The notes: generated by a model from the letters alone, not told the origin. Counted from the first letter of the stretch, positions 1 to 6,344 are shown. The stretch: DNA of 8,912 nucleotides from Bacteroidia bacterium (GCA_025060275.1 JANXCJ010000074.1:1-8912), one strand, 5' to 3'. Translations and numbers: made by a program.

Positions 1-2749
1 GGTTCATGCCTTCAGCACTTTCACGAAGCTGGGCTGCTACGCGTTCTAATCCTTTTGAGAAACGCCTTATGAGGAGTATGCCTAATGCGATAGAGCCTAA
101 GATGAGAATAAGATAAACATTTACTGCGTAGCCAATAAAGTAACGAAGCGGCTCCTGAAAGGCCTTTTGTGATAAAGGCATAGGGATATGAAGAACACCT
201 ATAAGCCTCCCAAGTTCATCCCGCAGGGGTACGTAGCCCATGAGACGCTTTCCTGTGGGGTCTAAGTCTATGAAAGTTTCAGCACCAGGGCGCCGCATTT
301 GTTGGATAACTTTTGGCTCCAAGAGAGGAACGGCATAGCTATTCCAATAAGCCCGGGGTAAAGTACTGCTATAGAGCATGCCCTGATGAGTGTAAAGGAA
401 CACTTCGGTATTTGAAAGACGGGCTACCCTTTGCATAAGGTCCCTTACGAAAGACTCCTCTGCTGCCAAATAACTCTGGAGCCAGAACCTAAGTTTTTCC
501 AGCAGGACGGGATCACCCGATAGATAACTACTTACTGTCGTGAGGCGTTGGACAAGGGTCTGCCGTATCTGAGCCTGACTAATTTTTAGAAACAAAAGGA
601 AGCTAACCCCTATGAGTCCAAAGAGAGGCAGTGCTACAAGCCCCCAGAAGAGGGCTTGCAATTGCTGGGACAGGGGTCCCTTTCTCTTATACAGGCTTTG
701 TAAAAGGCGTGAAACGTAAGAAAAATTTTCCCCTAATCCCACTATGCCTAATAGAGCCAATAAAATAGGTATGGTAGCTAAGTGATGAGCCATATCACGC
801 TTAGGGTATCGTAAATAACTCACTAAGCCCTGGGGACTAGAGGAGACGTATTCATAGAAGGTCGGGGTGGTTCTCCAGCTCGTACCGGAGATATGCCGAG
901 AAGGAAGATATGGGGGAAATGGCTCTTCTCCCCACTGGCGTACAAGTTTAGTGCCTTCATAAATAGCATAAGAGATGGGGGTAAAATTCTGCTCTTCTAG
1001 GGGGTATAGTCTGGCTTGTAAAGGGAAGGAACGAGGATGAAGCTCTATTTGTACTTCTAAGGGCGTAAAGCCGGGTAAGCCCACAGGTACACGAGCTACA
1101 TAGAAGTAGCGCGGCCAGCCTTGGGTCACAAAATACAAGTGGGGTGCCAGAGTGGGCGCTGCAGCTGGGGGTAAAACTTGCCGTTTAGGTAGGGGGCGTG
1201 CTTCAAAAAGATTGTCCAGCCTCAGTCCATCTGGGCTCCAGCAAGAAACTATTATCTCATAGTTTTCGGCTAAAAAATATAAATGCTTTTGAATAATAGT
1301 GGAAATGAATCGCGCGTCTATGAGATAATCTTCAACTTCTACTTGACTCCACAAGCTTGTATCTGTAGCCAAGCGTGGAAGGACCTGTGCCATACGGTAT
1401 TCCAGGTGCGGATTACGCAGAAGGGCTACCTGCGGAGCATACGCCCTTAGAGACATTTGCGCTTTCTTCTTATGAGCCCAGTCAATCCATCCATCCAGTA
1501 TGCCTACCACTAATACCGCTTGTGAGCCTTGTAAAAGGAAAGTAGGAATTCTATCCCGAATAAGAACAATCAGGTAAAACACTCCTAGCAGAGCTACCAC
1601 CCACCACGCTAAATGGACTATCCACCCTAAAAACAAACCTAACCCTACCCCAAGAGGAAATATAAATCTTTGTTTTATTTGGATGGTAGCGACTAAAGAA
1701 GTAAAATACCTCCACAAAATGAGAAGAGTTAATCCCCATCCTACTAGCTTTATTATGCTTAGATGGCGTAAGGGGTCTACTTCTATTTGACTATGGCGGA
1801 GTAGAAGGTACAAGCCCCCCCCGAATAGGCACCATACTCCACAGAAGCCAATAGAATACAAAACCGGGTGTAGTCTTCTTTGATTAGCAGAGGGAAGGAG
1901 GGTAGTGAGCCATAAAACAATCAATAGAGTCCATCCAACATCCCAAAGGCTCGTATGAATAGGGGTAATCGCACACTTCTCCGCTGAGAAAAACTCCGAA
2001 GGTATTAGCCGACCAGGGAGCTCAGTCCAGTGAAAGAACTGCCATAATCCCACCAGTACCCCTAAAAAAACCCAACGCGCTCGGGTGTCTTTATATCTCT
2101 TTTTTAAGAAATGCCATAAATAAAATAGCCCGATCACTATACTCACACCGAAGAGGCTTAGATATGTCCATCGGAGGGGGAGTCGCAAGGCTTGTGGGCA
2201 TCCTATGTAAAGCCGGAGTAGGGCTCTCTCGCGCAGGTCAGGTAAAGTGAAAGGTACTCCTTGCCCCTTACGATTGATGCATAGAGGCGGGAGGTATCGG
2301 ATTTCCCGGGAGATATACCACTCTCTGTAGATACCCTTTTGCGGAGGCTGTATAAGGATAGGTACAAGAGCAACTTGCACAGTGGTATCCGAGATCGCTT
2401 TGAGAGCATAGTATATGGTTTGGTCATCCTGCAAAAGTTCAGGTGTGGGTGTATCTAAGGAAGGAATAGTTTGAGGGAGAGGCCACCCTGTGGTATTCCA
2501 TTCTAAGAGGGTCCCTTTACGACCATAGCGTAAAAAGAGCACGTCGGGATGAGCTTGCCAGGCACTTGGATTCTCGCGATGCTCATATAACAGGCTGGCT
2601 ACCTGTCTTACTTTTTCTAACCAGCTTTGTTGGATTATACTCTCTGCATATTTTACGTGCCATCGGAGAGGGATGGCTTCATTCCATATAGCTAAAAGCC
2701 CTCCTATTATTCCACATATTAGGCCTACCCACCCACCCCGCCGCCCCAT
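1..2749 (-). CDS. NtrY-like membrane sensor histidine kinase, N-terminal 916 residues (3' end outside window)
   Basis: I translated the complement from the ATG at 2749-2747 and found one open frame with no stop to the left edge. Visible parts: a membrane helix at about residues 7-22; an extracytoplasmic domain at about 23-192; a block of six to eight helices between 193 and 420; a domain at about 430-655 containing YAIYEGTKLVRQWG; helices at about 657-674 and 697-721; a Cache-like sensor region at about 722-868 with GYVPLRDELGRLIGVLHIP; a helix at about 873-895; then RRFSKGLERVAAQLRESAEG, which fits the start of a HAMP linker. From memory, this order and these motifs match the roughly 1,200-residue NtrY-like sensor kinases of Bacteroidota, whose HisKA and HATPase domains follow the HAMP. 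Those catalytic domains would lie left of position 1, so kinase activity is inferred. The start follows the upstream stop by 3 nt, which suggests coupled translation in an operon. The input signal is unknown. Confidence 0.82.
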   Translation of the reverse strand, partial: MGRRGGWVGLICGIIGGLLAIWNEAIPLRWHVKYAESIIQQSWLEKVRQVASLLYEHRENPSAWQAHPDVLFLRYGRKGTLLEWNTTGWPLPQTIPSLDTPTPELLQDDQTIYYALKAISDTTVQVALVPILIQPPQKGIYREWYISREIRYLPPLCINRKGQGVPFTLPDLRERALLRLYIGCPQALRLPLRWTYLSLFGVSIVIGLFYLWHFLKKRYKDTRARWVFLGVLVGLWQFFHWTELPGRLIPSEFFSAEKCAITPIHTSLWDVGWTLLIVLWLTTLLPSANQRRLHPVLYSIGFCGVWCLFGGGLYLLLRHSQIEVDPLRHLSIIKLVGWGLTLLILWRYFTSLVATIQIKQRFIFPLGVGLGLFLGWIVHLAWWVVALLGVFYLIVLIRDRIPTFLLQGSQAVLVVGILDGWIDWAHKKKAQMSLRAYAPQVALLRNPHLEYRMAQVLPRLATDTSLWSQVEVEDYLIDARFISTIIQKHLYFLAENYEIIVSCWSPDGLRLDNLFEARPLPKRQVLPPAAAPTLAPHLYFVTQGWPRYFYVARVPVGLPGFTPLEVQIELHPRSFPLQARLYPLEEQNFTPISYAIYEGTKLVRQWGEEPFPPYLPSRHISGTSWRTTPTFYEYVSSSPQGLVSYLRYPKRDMAHHLATIPILLALLGIVGLGENFSYVSRLLQSLYKRKGPLSQQLQALFWGLVALPLFGLIGVSFLLFLKISQAQIRQTLVQRLTTVSSYLSGDPVLLEKLRFWLQSYLAAEESFVRDLMQRVARLSNTEVFLYTHQGMLYSSTLPRAYWNSYAVPLLEPKVIQQMRRPGAETFIDLDPTGKRLMGYVPLRDELGRLIGVLHIPMPLSQKAFQEPLRYFIGYAVNVYLILILGSIALGILLIRRFSKGLERVAAQLRESAEGMN

Positions 2750-2752
2750 AAT

Positions 2753-3373
2753 TTAGGTACCCGATGATCGGGTGATGCGCTGGCTTTGACTATGAAATAG
2801 GTTATGCTTGTCGGTACTAAAGTCAATAATTCTCTCTATAATTTCTCGCAGATGAATAGGAACCTGAAAACTGACCTCTCTCCTGTTTCGTAGGAGGAGA
2901 GTGAATGTTGTAAGCGCCTCTTCTGTATGAAAGTAGTAGTCATAAATCTTTTCCCAAGGGATGAGTTCTACTTTCCATGAAAGGCGATTCCAGTCAAATT
3001 CTATTTTGTAGAACCCCTCTTCAGAAATAGGTTGGAGGAATTGGTACCGAAGCCCCCAATAAAGAAGCCCTACCACTGCTACTGAAGCAAAGCAAAGCGT
3101 AGATATATCCTGCCACAAGTTCGCAATAGTGCTTGATGCTCCATACTTAATTGAGAGTGCATAGCTCAGCATTCCTCCGCTCAACATGAGCAATCCAATA
3201 CTAAATAATAAAGCTGTCCACAAACCAAAAACAGGCTTCTCCCACTTGAGAAGAATGCCCCTAAGCCGTCTATATAGGGCAATAGAGAAGACCCATGCTA
3301 TAATATTGCCGAGTACTAAAAAGGCGAATATGATCTTCATCCCGTATAGAACTGAGTTCAACACTTCGGTCAT
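2753..3373 (-). CDS. Three-helix membrane protein with C-terminal soluble domain, partner gene of the sensor kinase
   Basis: This 206-residue protein has three predicted membrane helices at about residues 12-34, 48-73 and 90-109. A polar domain follows at about 118-184, with alternating aromatic and charged stretches (EEGFYKIEFDWNRLSWKVEL, PWEKIYDYYF, EVSFQVPIHLREIIERIID). That pattern suggests a small beta-rich fold ending in a helix, resembling bacterial PH-like domains behind membrane anchors; this fold is inferred, not shown. The tail (about 185-206) is polar and probably disordered. No catalytic motif is visible and I cannot name the family. The ATG at 3373 lies 13 nt after a TATCTTAG box. 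Its TAA is 3 nt before the sensor gene's ATG and in the same frame, so the two are very probably co-transcribed and may act together at the inner membrane. Confidence 0.8.
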   Translation of the reverse strand: MTEVLNSVLYGMKIIFAFLVLGNIIAWVFSIALYRRLRGILLKWEKPVFGLWTALLFSIGLLMLSGGMLSYALSIKYGASSTIANLWQDISTLCFASVAVVGLLYWGLRYQFLQPISEEGFYKIEFDWNRLSWKVELIPWEKIYDYYFHTEEALTTFTLLLRNRREVSFQVPIHLREIIERIIDFSTDKHNLFHSQSQRITRSSGT

Positions 3374-3386
3374 AGCTTAAGCTTTG

Positions 3387-3394
3387 CTAAGATA
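3387..3394 (-). promoter_or_regulatory. Candidate -7 box for the membrane protein/sensor operon
   Basis: The complement reads TATCTTAG, one mismatch from the TATCTTTG used by ffh and mtaB, and ends 13 nt before the ATG at 3373. No clear -33 TTG was found at the expected distance. A perfect 10-bp palindrome (AGCTTAAGCT, 3374-3383) lies between the box and the start codon, covering the predicted transcription start, and could be an operator. Confidence 0.45.
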
Positions 3395-3449
3395 GGGATT
3401 TGTGAGCTAATATGAGAAAAAAAGCTGGTGTGCCTATAAGCGTGCATAC

Positions 3450-3457
3450 TATCTTTG
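3450..3457 (+). promoter_or_regulatory. Bacteroidota-type -7 promoter box of ffh
   Basis: TATCTTTG matches the TAnnTTTG consensus of the Bacteroidota primary sigma factor exactly and ends 6 nt before the ATG at 3464. The predicted transcription start is therefore at or within a few bases of the start codon. A GGTGT at 3427-3431, about 18 bp upstream, is the only candidate -33 element, and it is weak. A similar GGTGT precedes the mtaB box. Confidence 0.75.
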
Positions 3458-3463
3458 CTTACT

Positions 3464-4804
3464 ATGTTTGAGGCGCTAACGGAGAAACTTAGTCAGACTT
3501 TTAGGGCTTTAGCAGGTAGGGCTCGCCTTACGGAAGCTAACATCGCGGATGCTGTCAAAGAGATACGCCGCGCTCTTTTAGAGGCAGATGTAAGCTACAA
3601 GGTCGCCAAAGAATTTACAGAGAGTGTGAAAGCAAAAGCGATAGGACAAGAAGTTATAAAGTCTGTAACACCTACCCAGTTATTTGTGAAAATTCTCTAT
3701 GATGAATTAGTGCGGCTCTTGGGGGAGAGGCAAGAGGGTCTGAAATTCGCTTCTGTTCCTCCTACTGTATTCATGGTAGTGGGGCTAAATGGAGCAGGTA
3801 AAACGACTTTCTCAGCCAAGCTTGCTCTTTATCTCAAGCGGCGAGGGCGGGCGCCTTTTCTTATCGCAGCAGATGTGTATCGGCCTGCAGCGATGGAGCA
3901 GCTGGCTGTGCTGGCAGATAAGATAGAGGTGCCTTTTTATGGAGAAAATACCCCCTCAGATGTTATCAAGCTCATAGAGAGAGGCATAGCTGCATCAAAG
4001 CAGCAAGCCAGAGAAATCATAATAATAGACACCGCCGGAAGGCAAACTCCTGATAAAGAGCTAATGGAGGAGCTGCGTAAAATAGAGTTAGCCTACAAGC
4101 CCATGGAGGTGCTCTTAGTACTGGACGCAATGACAGGGCAGGATGCAGTTACTACTGCGCAGGCTTTCCGAGAAGCTGTCTCTGTTTCGGGCTTCATTTT
4201 ATCCAAAATGGATGGAGATGCGCGGGGTGGTGCTGCCTTATCTCTCAGAGCAGCGACAGCTCTCCCCATAAAATTTATCGGTACGGGTGAAAAGCCAGAG
4301 GATTTAGACCCCTTCTATCCTGACCGTATTGCGAGTCGTATCTTGGGTATGGGGGATATTGTCTCTTTTGTAGAAAAAGCCCAGGCCCAATACGACGCTG
4401 AAAAAGCTAAAAAGCTACAGGAGAAGCTACAGAAAAATAAATTTGACTTAGAGGACATGTTAGAGCAGCTTCGCACACTGCGTAAGATGGGAAATATAAA
4501 GGACCTTTTATCTATGATACCTGGCTTTTCCCAAGTCAAAGAGGCAGACATAGATGAAAAGACATTCAAGCACATAGAAGCCATTATTCTATCCATGACC
4601 CCTGAGGAGAGGCGTAACCCCCACATCATAAATGGTTCTCGTAGGCGTCGCATCGCAGCAGGTAGTGGAACTTCCCTGCAAGAGGTTAATCAACTTCTGA
4701 GAGAATTTGAGCAGATGCGTAAGCTTCTGCGAAGCTTCAATAAACTCCAAGCTCAAGGCAGAGACATCCGCCGAGCTCATCCTATTTTTAGTAAGAAGAA
4801 GTGA
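3464..4804 (+). CDS. ffh: Signal recognition particle GTPase Ffh (SRP54)
   Basis: Ffh binds hydrophobic signal sequences on nascent chains, pairs with 4.5S RNA, and docks with FtsY to deliver ribosomes to the inner membrane. The 446-residue protein is normal length. Residues 1-100 form the helical N domain. The G domain has the P-loop GLNGAGKTT (107-115), DVYRPAA (137-143), DTAGR (189-193), SKMDGDARGGAALS (247-260) and GTGEKPEDL (273-281). The M domain follows, with the RNA-binding signature SRRRRIAAGSGT at 392-403 and a basic tail. The P-loop differs slightly from the common GLQGSGKTT, and SKMD replaces TKxD. I chose the ATG at 3464, which gives the usual MFExLT start. An in-frame TTG at 3455 lies inside the promoter box and would add only three residues. 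The gene is monocistronic, divergent from the sensor operon across 90 bp, and convergent with the CcmD-like gene. Confidence 0.97.
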   Translation: MFEALTEKLSQTFRALAGRARLTEANIADAVKEIRRALLEADVSYKVAKEFTESVKAKAIGQEVIKSVTPTQLFVKILYDELVRLLGERQEGLKFASVPPTVFMVVGLNGAGKTTFSAKLALYLKRRGRAPFLIAADVYRPAAMEQLAVLADKIEVPFYGENTPSDVIKLIERGIAASKQQAREIIIIDTAGRQTPDKELMEELRKIELAYKPMEVLLVLDAMTGQDAVTTAQAFREAVSVSGFILSKMDGDARGGAALSLRAATALPIKFIGTGEKPEDLDPFYPDRIASRILGMGDIVSFVEKAQAQYDAEKAKKLQEKLQKNKFDLEDMLEQLRTLRKMGNIKDLLSMIPGFSQVKEADIDEKTFKHIEAIILSMTPEERRNPHIINGSRRRRIAAGSGTSLQEVNQLLREFEQMRKLLRSFNKLQAQGRDIRRAHPIFSKKK

Positions 4805-4857
4805 GAGCAAGTATTTCCGCTTTGTCTCCTTCCTAAGTATATTGAGGCTCCTCTTTG

Positions 4858-5013
4858 CTATGCTTGAGAGGACTGGTTCTGTAAGAGTTTTTTCTCCAGC
4901 GCTTGAACCTTAAGGGTGAGCCGCCATAAATGCACAGCTATGCCCCCCCATATAATCATAATAACAGCCGCTACCGTATTGAGCTTATCATGAGCTGTGA
5001 GCCAATCCTTCAT
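4858..5013 (-). CDS. CcmD-like single-helix micro-protein
   Basis: This 51-residue gene reads on the complement from the ATG at 5013-5011 to a TAG at 4860-4858. The product has a short N-terminal polar stretch (MKDWLTAHDKLN), one membrane helix at about residues 12-31 (TVAAVIMIIWGGIAVHLWRL), then a charged helical tail with VQALEKKLL. That layout, a helix followed by R-L-x-x-K-x-x-x-LEKK, matches the CcmD family as I know it from Bacteroidota: small inner-membrane proteins that help haem move from the CcmABC transporter to CcmE during cytochrome c maturation. The match is from memory. No ccmA, ccmB, ccmC or ccmE is in the window, so the function is inferred. The gene itself is well supported by an exact TATCTTTG promoter box ending 4 nt before the ATG. 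It is convergent with ffh (53 nt gap) and divergent from the DUF486 gene. Confidence 0.72.
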   Translation of the reverse strand: MKDWLTAHDKLNTVAAVIMIIWGGIAVHLWRLTLKVQALEKKLLQNQSSQA

Positions 5014-5017
5014 GAGA

Positions 5018-5025
5018 CAAAGATA
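5018..5025 (-). promoter_or_regulatory. -7 promoter box of the CcmD-like gene
   Basis: The complement reads TATCTTTG, identical to the ffh and mtaB boxes, and ends only 4 nt before the ATG at 5013. This predicts a leaderless mRNA. No convincing -33 element was seen. The opposing DUF486 promoter box starts 42 bp away, so the two upstream promoter regions must abut or overlap. Confidence 0.72.
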
Positions 5026-5067
5026 ATACTTCTATCATCTATTGAATGAAAGTGTGCGATGCCCTCT

Positions 5068-5075
5068 TACTTTTG
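5068..5075 (+). promoter_or_regulatory. -7 promoter box of the DUF486 gene
   Basis: TACTTTTG fits TAnnTTTG at all six fixed positions and ends 8 nt before the ATG at 5084. A TTG at 5042-5044, 23 bp upstream, is a possible -33 element at a long spacing. The position supports the start at 5084, because an upstream TTG start at 5042 would precede the promoter. Confidence 0.6.
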
Positions 5076-5083
5076 CCTCTGTT

Positions 5084-5467
5084 ATGGGGTGGCGAGGATG
5101 GGCTACAATAGCGCTCTTGATCCTGTCCAATCTTTTTATGAGTTTAGCTTGGTATGGACATCTGAAGGCACAGCCGGCTACTAAGCTTTCCCTCGGGGGC
5201 TGGATAAGTATCATCTTAGCAAGTTGGGGTATAGCTCTATTTGAGTATCTCTTACAAGTTCCAGCCAATCGGCTGGGCTTTCGGGGTACGGGGGGACCTT
5301 TCTCTTTAGTTACGCTCAAAGTACTTCAGGAGGCTATATCCATAGCCGTGTTCATCTTTGTAGTACGGTGGCTATTCTCAGGAGAAAAGATAGAAATAAG
5401 GCATAGAGTAGCTTTTGTACTCGTACTGATTGCAGTGTGGTTGAGCTGGTCAGGTAAATCTACCTGA
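5084..5467 (+). CDS. DMT-family small membrane protein (DUF486)
   Basis: This 127-residue protein has four predicted membrane helices at about 6-24, 38-57, 78-97 and 106-122. Hallmarks of DUF486 are present: LILSNLFMSLAWYGHLK (residues 12-28), ASWGIALFEYLLQVPANRLG (46-65), and TLKVLQEAISIAVF (77-90). The family belongs to the drug/metabolite transporter superfamily and is about half the size of full DMT transporters, so dimeric assembly is likely. Its substrate is not known. This copy carries a slightly longer loop (LGFRGTGGPFS) than the usual short YGYFSAAQ-type segment. I chose the ATG at 5084, because the upstream in-frame TTG at 5042 lies before the promoter box and adds a non-conserved stretch. 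The gene is divergent from the CcmD-like gene over 70 bp and appears monocistronic. Confidence 0.88.
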   Translation: MGWRGWATIALLILSNLFMSLAWYGHLKAQPATKLSLGGWISIILASWGIALFEYLLQVPANRLGFRGTGGPFSLVTLKVLQEAISIAVFIFVVRWLFSGEKIEIRHRVAFVLVLIAVWLSWSGKST

Positions 5468-5523
5468 GTAGGATTGAGGGGGAGTGTGATATAGAGTAGT
5501 GTAATATATTTGACTCAATCTTT

Positions 5524-5544
5524 TCAAGAAGCCGCTTGATTTTT
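5524..5544 (+). terminator. Weak candidate intrinsic terminator after the DUF486 gene
   Basis: TCAAG (5524-5528) and CTTGA (5535-5539) can form a 5-bp stem with a 6-nt loop, followed by TTTTT (5540-5544). The stem is short and AT-rich. A second inverted repeat just upstream, GATTGAG (5472-5478) with CTCAATC (5514-5520), is also followed by TTTT but has a 35-nt loop. Either or both could end transcription of the DUF486 gene, whose stop is at 5467. Confidence 0.3.
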
Positions 5545-5562
5545 ATGAGCTTGTATGAGGAC

Positions 5563-5570
5563 TAAATTTG
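5563..5570 (+). promoter_or_regulatory. Possible -7 box facing into the YbjN-like gene from its 3' side
   Basis: TAAATTTG meets the TAnnTTTG consensus and is followed after 9 nt by an ATG (5580) opening a 12-codon frame that ends at 5618. Transcription from here would run antisense through the YbjN-like gene. A six-base consensus is expected by chance about once in this much intergenic DNA, so support is weak. Confidence 0.2.
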
Positions 5571-5626
5571 TATTTCAGCATGCGTGCCTTAAATACGATT
5601 TGCAAGAAAAAGGTGTAGCTGCTCGT

Positions 5627-6115
5627 CTAAAATTCATCGGAGCCGGGCGAAAGTTCTTCTTCCATATCATCAGCTGTAGTAGCTATGCCTATGCATACCG
5701 CTTTTAGAAAGGCAGGAGTAAGAGAAGAGAGGGGAATCTTTGCTTTGAATACTGCTACTAAGTTCTCAGAGGTCTTATGGACTTCCCATGAGCCTATTTT
5801 TCTGTTAGTGCTGTTTTGTAAGAGCTTCAGAAGCACTTCGCTCGAGATTTCAGGCCTGCGATAAGCAGGGGACCATATTTCTACGATAGCTTCCTCTCCC
5901 ATAGTTTCCATAGCTGACATAATAAAGATAAGCTGTGAGCGTTTATCATCTTCATCTTGAAAGACAAGCTTGAAGTCCCCATCGCTATCTACACTATACT
6001 TGAGACCCGCCTTATCTAAAAGGCTCTTAATCTTAGGATTTTGGGCTGATAAAAATCCTTTACCAACTGTTATTAGTCCTATCAGGTAAACGAAGTATAA
6101 AAGGTGCCGATGCAT
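5627..6115 (-). CDS. Secreted YbjN-like domain protein
   Basis: This 162-residue protein begins with a probable Sec signal peptide (MHRHLLYFVYLIGLITVGKG then FLSAQ), with likely cleavage near residues 24-25. The mature part resembles the YbjN / type III secretion chaperone-like fold: a first helix (KIKSLLDKAGLKY), strands (DGDFKLVF, QLIFIMSAM, AIVEIWSPAYR), a helix (SEVLLKLLQNS), the strand GSWEVH, a strand pair around LVAVFKAKI, and a final helix. The acidic C-terminus (TTADDMEEEL, then DEF) resembles the tail I recall from Bacteroidota YbjN-domain proteins. No catalytic residues are evident and the function is unknown; a periplasmic binding or chaperone-like role is possible. Other ATGs would truncate the signal peptide, so 6115 is the start. 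There is no good TAnnTTTG box upstream; AACACTTG ending 4 nt before the ATG is a poor match (four of six fixed positions). It stands alone, convergent with the DUF486 gene. Confidence 0.75.
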   Translation of the reverse strand: MHRHLLYFVYLIGLITVGKGFLSAQNPKIKSLLDKAGLKYSVDSDGDFKLVFQDEDDKRSQLIFIMSAMETMGEEAIVEIWSPAYRRPEISSEVLLKLLQNSTNRKIGSWEVHKTSENLVAVFKAKIPLSSLTPAFLKAVCIGIATTADDMEEELSPGSDEF

Positions 6116-6136
6116 AACTCAAGTGTTGTCTTACTT

Positions 6137-6331
6137 TTAGCTCGCCTTTAGAATCACCTGCTTATCTCTCTCATTGCAGAGTGACCCTAAATGACAAACT
6201 AATATCCAAGGGGCAAAGTTAGGATTTTCTGTACGAATAGAAACCTCTTTGCCCTGAAGACAGGAGGTAGGGCGAGAGGGGTATCTCTCAGGATGTGGGT
6301 ATCTCGTTGAAAGGGTATCTATAGAGTGCAA
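6137..6331 (-). CDS. Doubtful small open frame upstream of the YbjN-like gene
   Basis: An open frame runs on the complement from a stop at 6349-6347 to a TAA at 6139-6137, giving up to 69 codons with no ATG anywhere; the first usable start is TTG at 6331. The predicted peptide contains RYPHPERYPS, created by the GGGTATCT repeats, and a more protein-like second half (EVSIRTENPNFAPWILV). Codon use is not unlike its neighbours. It ends 21 nt before the YbjN-like ATG, so it could be an upstream operon gene or a decayed remnant. No promoter box or family match was recognised, and the overlapping inverted repeat gives another explanation for this sequence. I think it is more likely not a gene. Confidence 0.2.
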   Translation of the reverse strand: MHSIDTLSTRYPHPERYPSRPTSCLQGKEVSIRTENPNFAPWILVCHLGSLCNERDKQVILKAS

Positions 6332-6344
6332 TAGAGAGGTTTCT
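6239..6344. repeat. 106-bp element bounded by a 10-bp perfect inverted repeat
   Basis: AGAAACCTCT (6239-6248) and AGAGGTTTCT (6335-6344) are exact reverse complements. In plus-strand RNA the stem could extend inward by three more pairs (two of them G-U) and outward by one G-U pair. Inside are a GCCCT/AGGGC stem (6251-6255 with 6269-6273), a competing CCTG-AAGA-CAGG hairpin (6253-6264), and a GAGAG/CTCTC hairpin (6274-6278 with 6285-6289). It could be a structured RNA, a small MITE-like element, or a regulatory region. No clear target-site duplication flanks it. Confidence 0.45.
6279..6320. repeat. Three GGGTATCT direct repeats
   Basis: Exact GGGTATCT octamers begin at 6279, 6297 and 6313, so they are spaced 18 and 16 bp apart. 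They lie 70-110 bp upstream of the mtaB promoter box and inside the inverted-repeat element. They could be iterated binding sites for a regulator of mtaB or of a gene read leftward. Their function is unknown. Confidence 0.5.

Noticed and set aside
1551..2427. Short minus-strand frames at 1551-1739 and 2203-2427
   Set aside because: Both are out of frame with, and fully inside, the continuous 916-codon sensor frame on the same strand.
3455..3463. In-frame TTG start for ffh three codons before the ATG
   Set aside because: The TTG is part of the TATCTTTG promoter box, and the ATG at 3464 gives the usual Ffh N-terminus.
4849..4872. Six-bp hairpin TCCTCT/AGAGGA as a terminator between ffh and the CcmD-like gene
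   Set aside because: It lacks an adjacent T-run on either strand; the nearest TTTTTT is about 14 nt further along the plus strand.
4315..4913. Frames antisense to or overlapping the 3' end of ffh
   Set aside because: They shadow the conserved M-domain coding sequence; only the 51-codon frame at 4858-5013 has its own promoter and a credible product.
5042..5083. Fourteen-codon N-terminal extension of the DUF486 protein from a TTG
   Set aside because: It lies upstream of and across the promoter box, and the extra residues are not like the family, which begins just before the first helix.
5035..5319. 94-codon minus-strand frame opposite the DUF486 gene
   Set aside because: It is antisense to a well-supported gene, has no promoter box, and overlaps the divergent promoter region.
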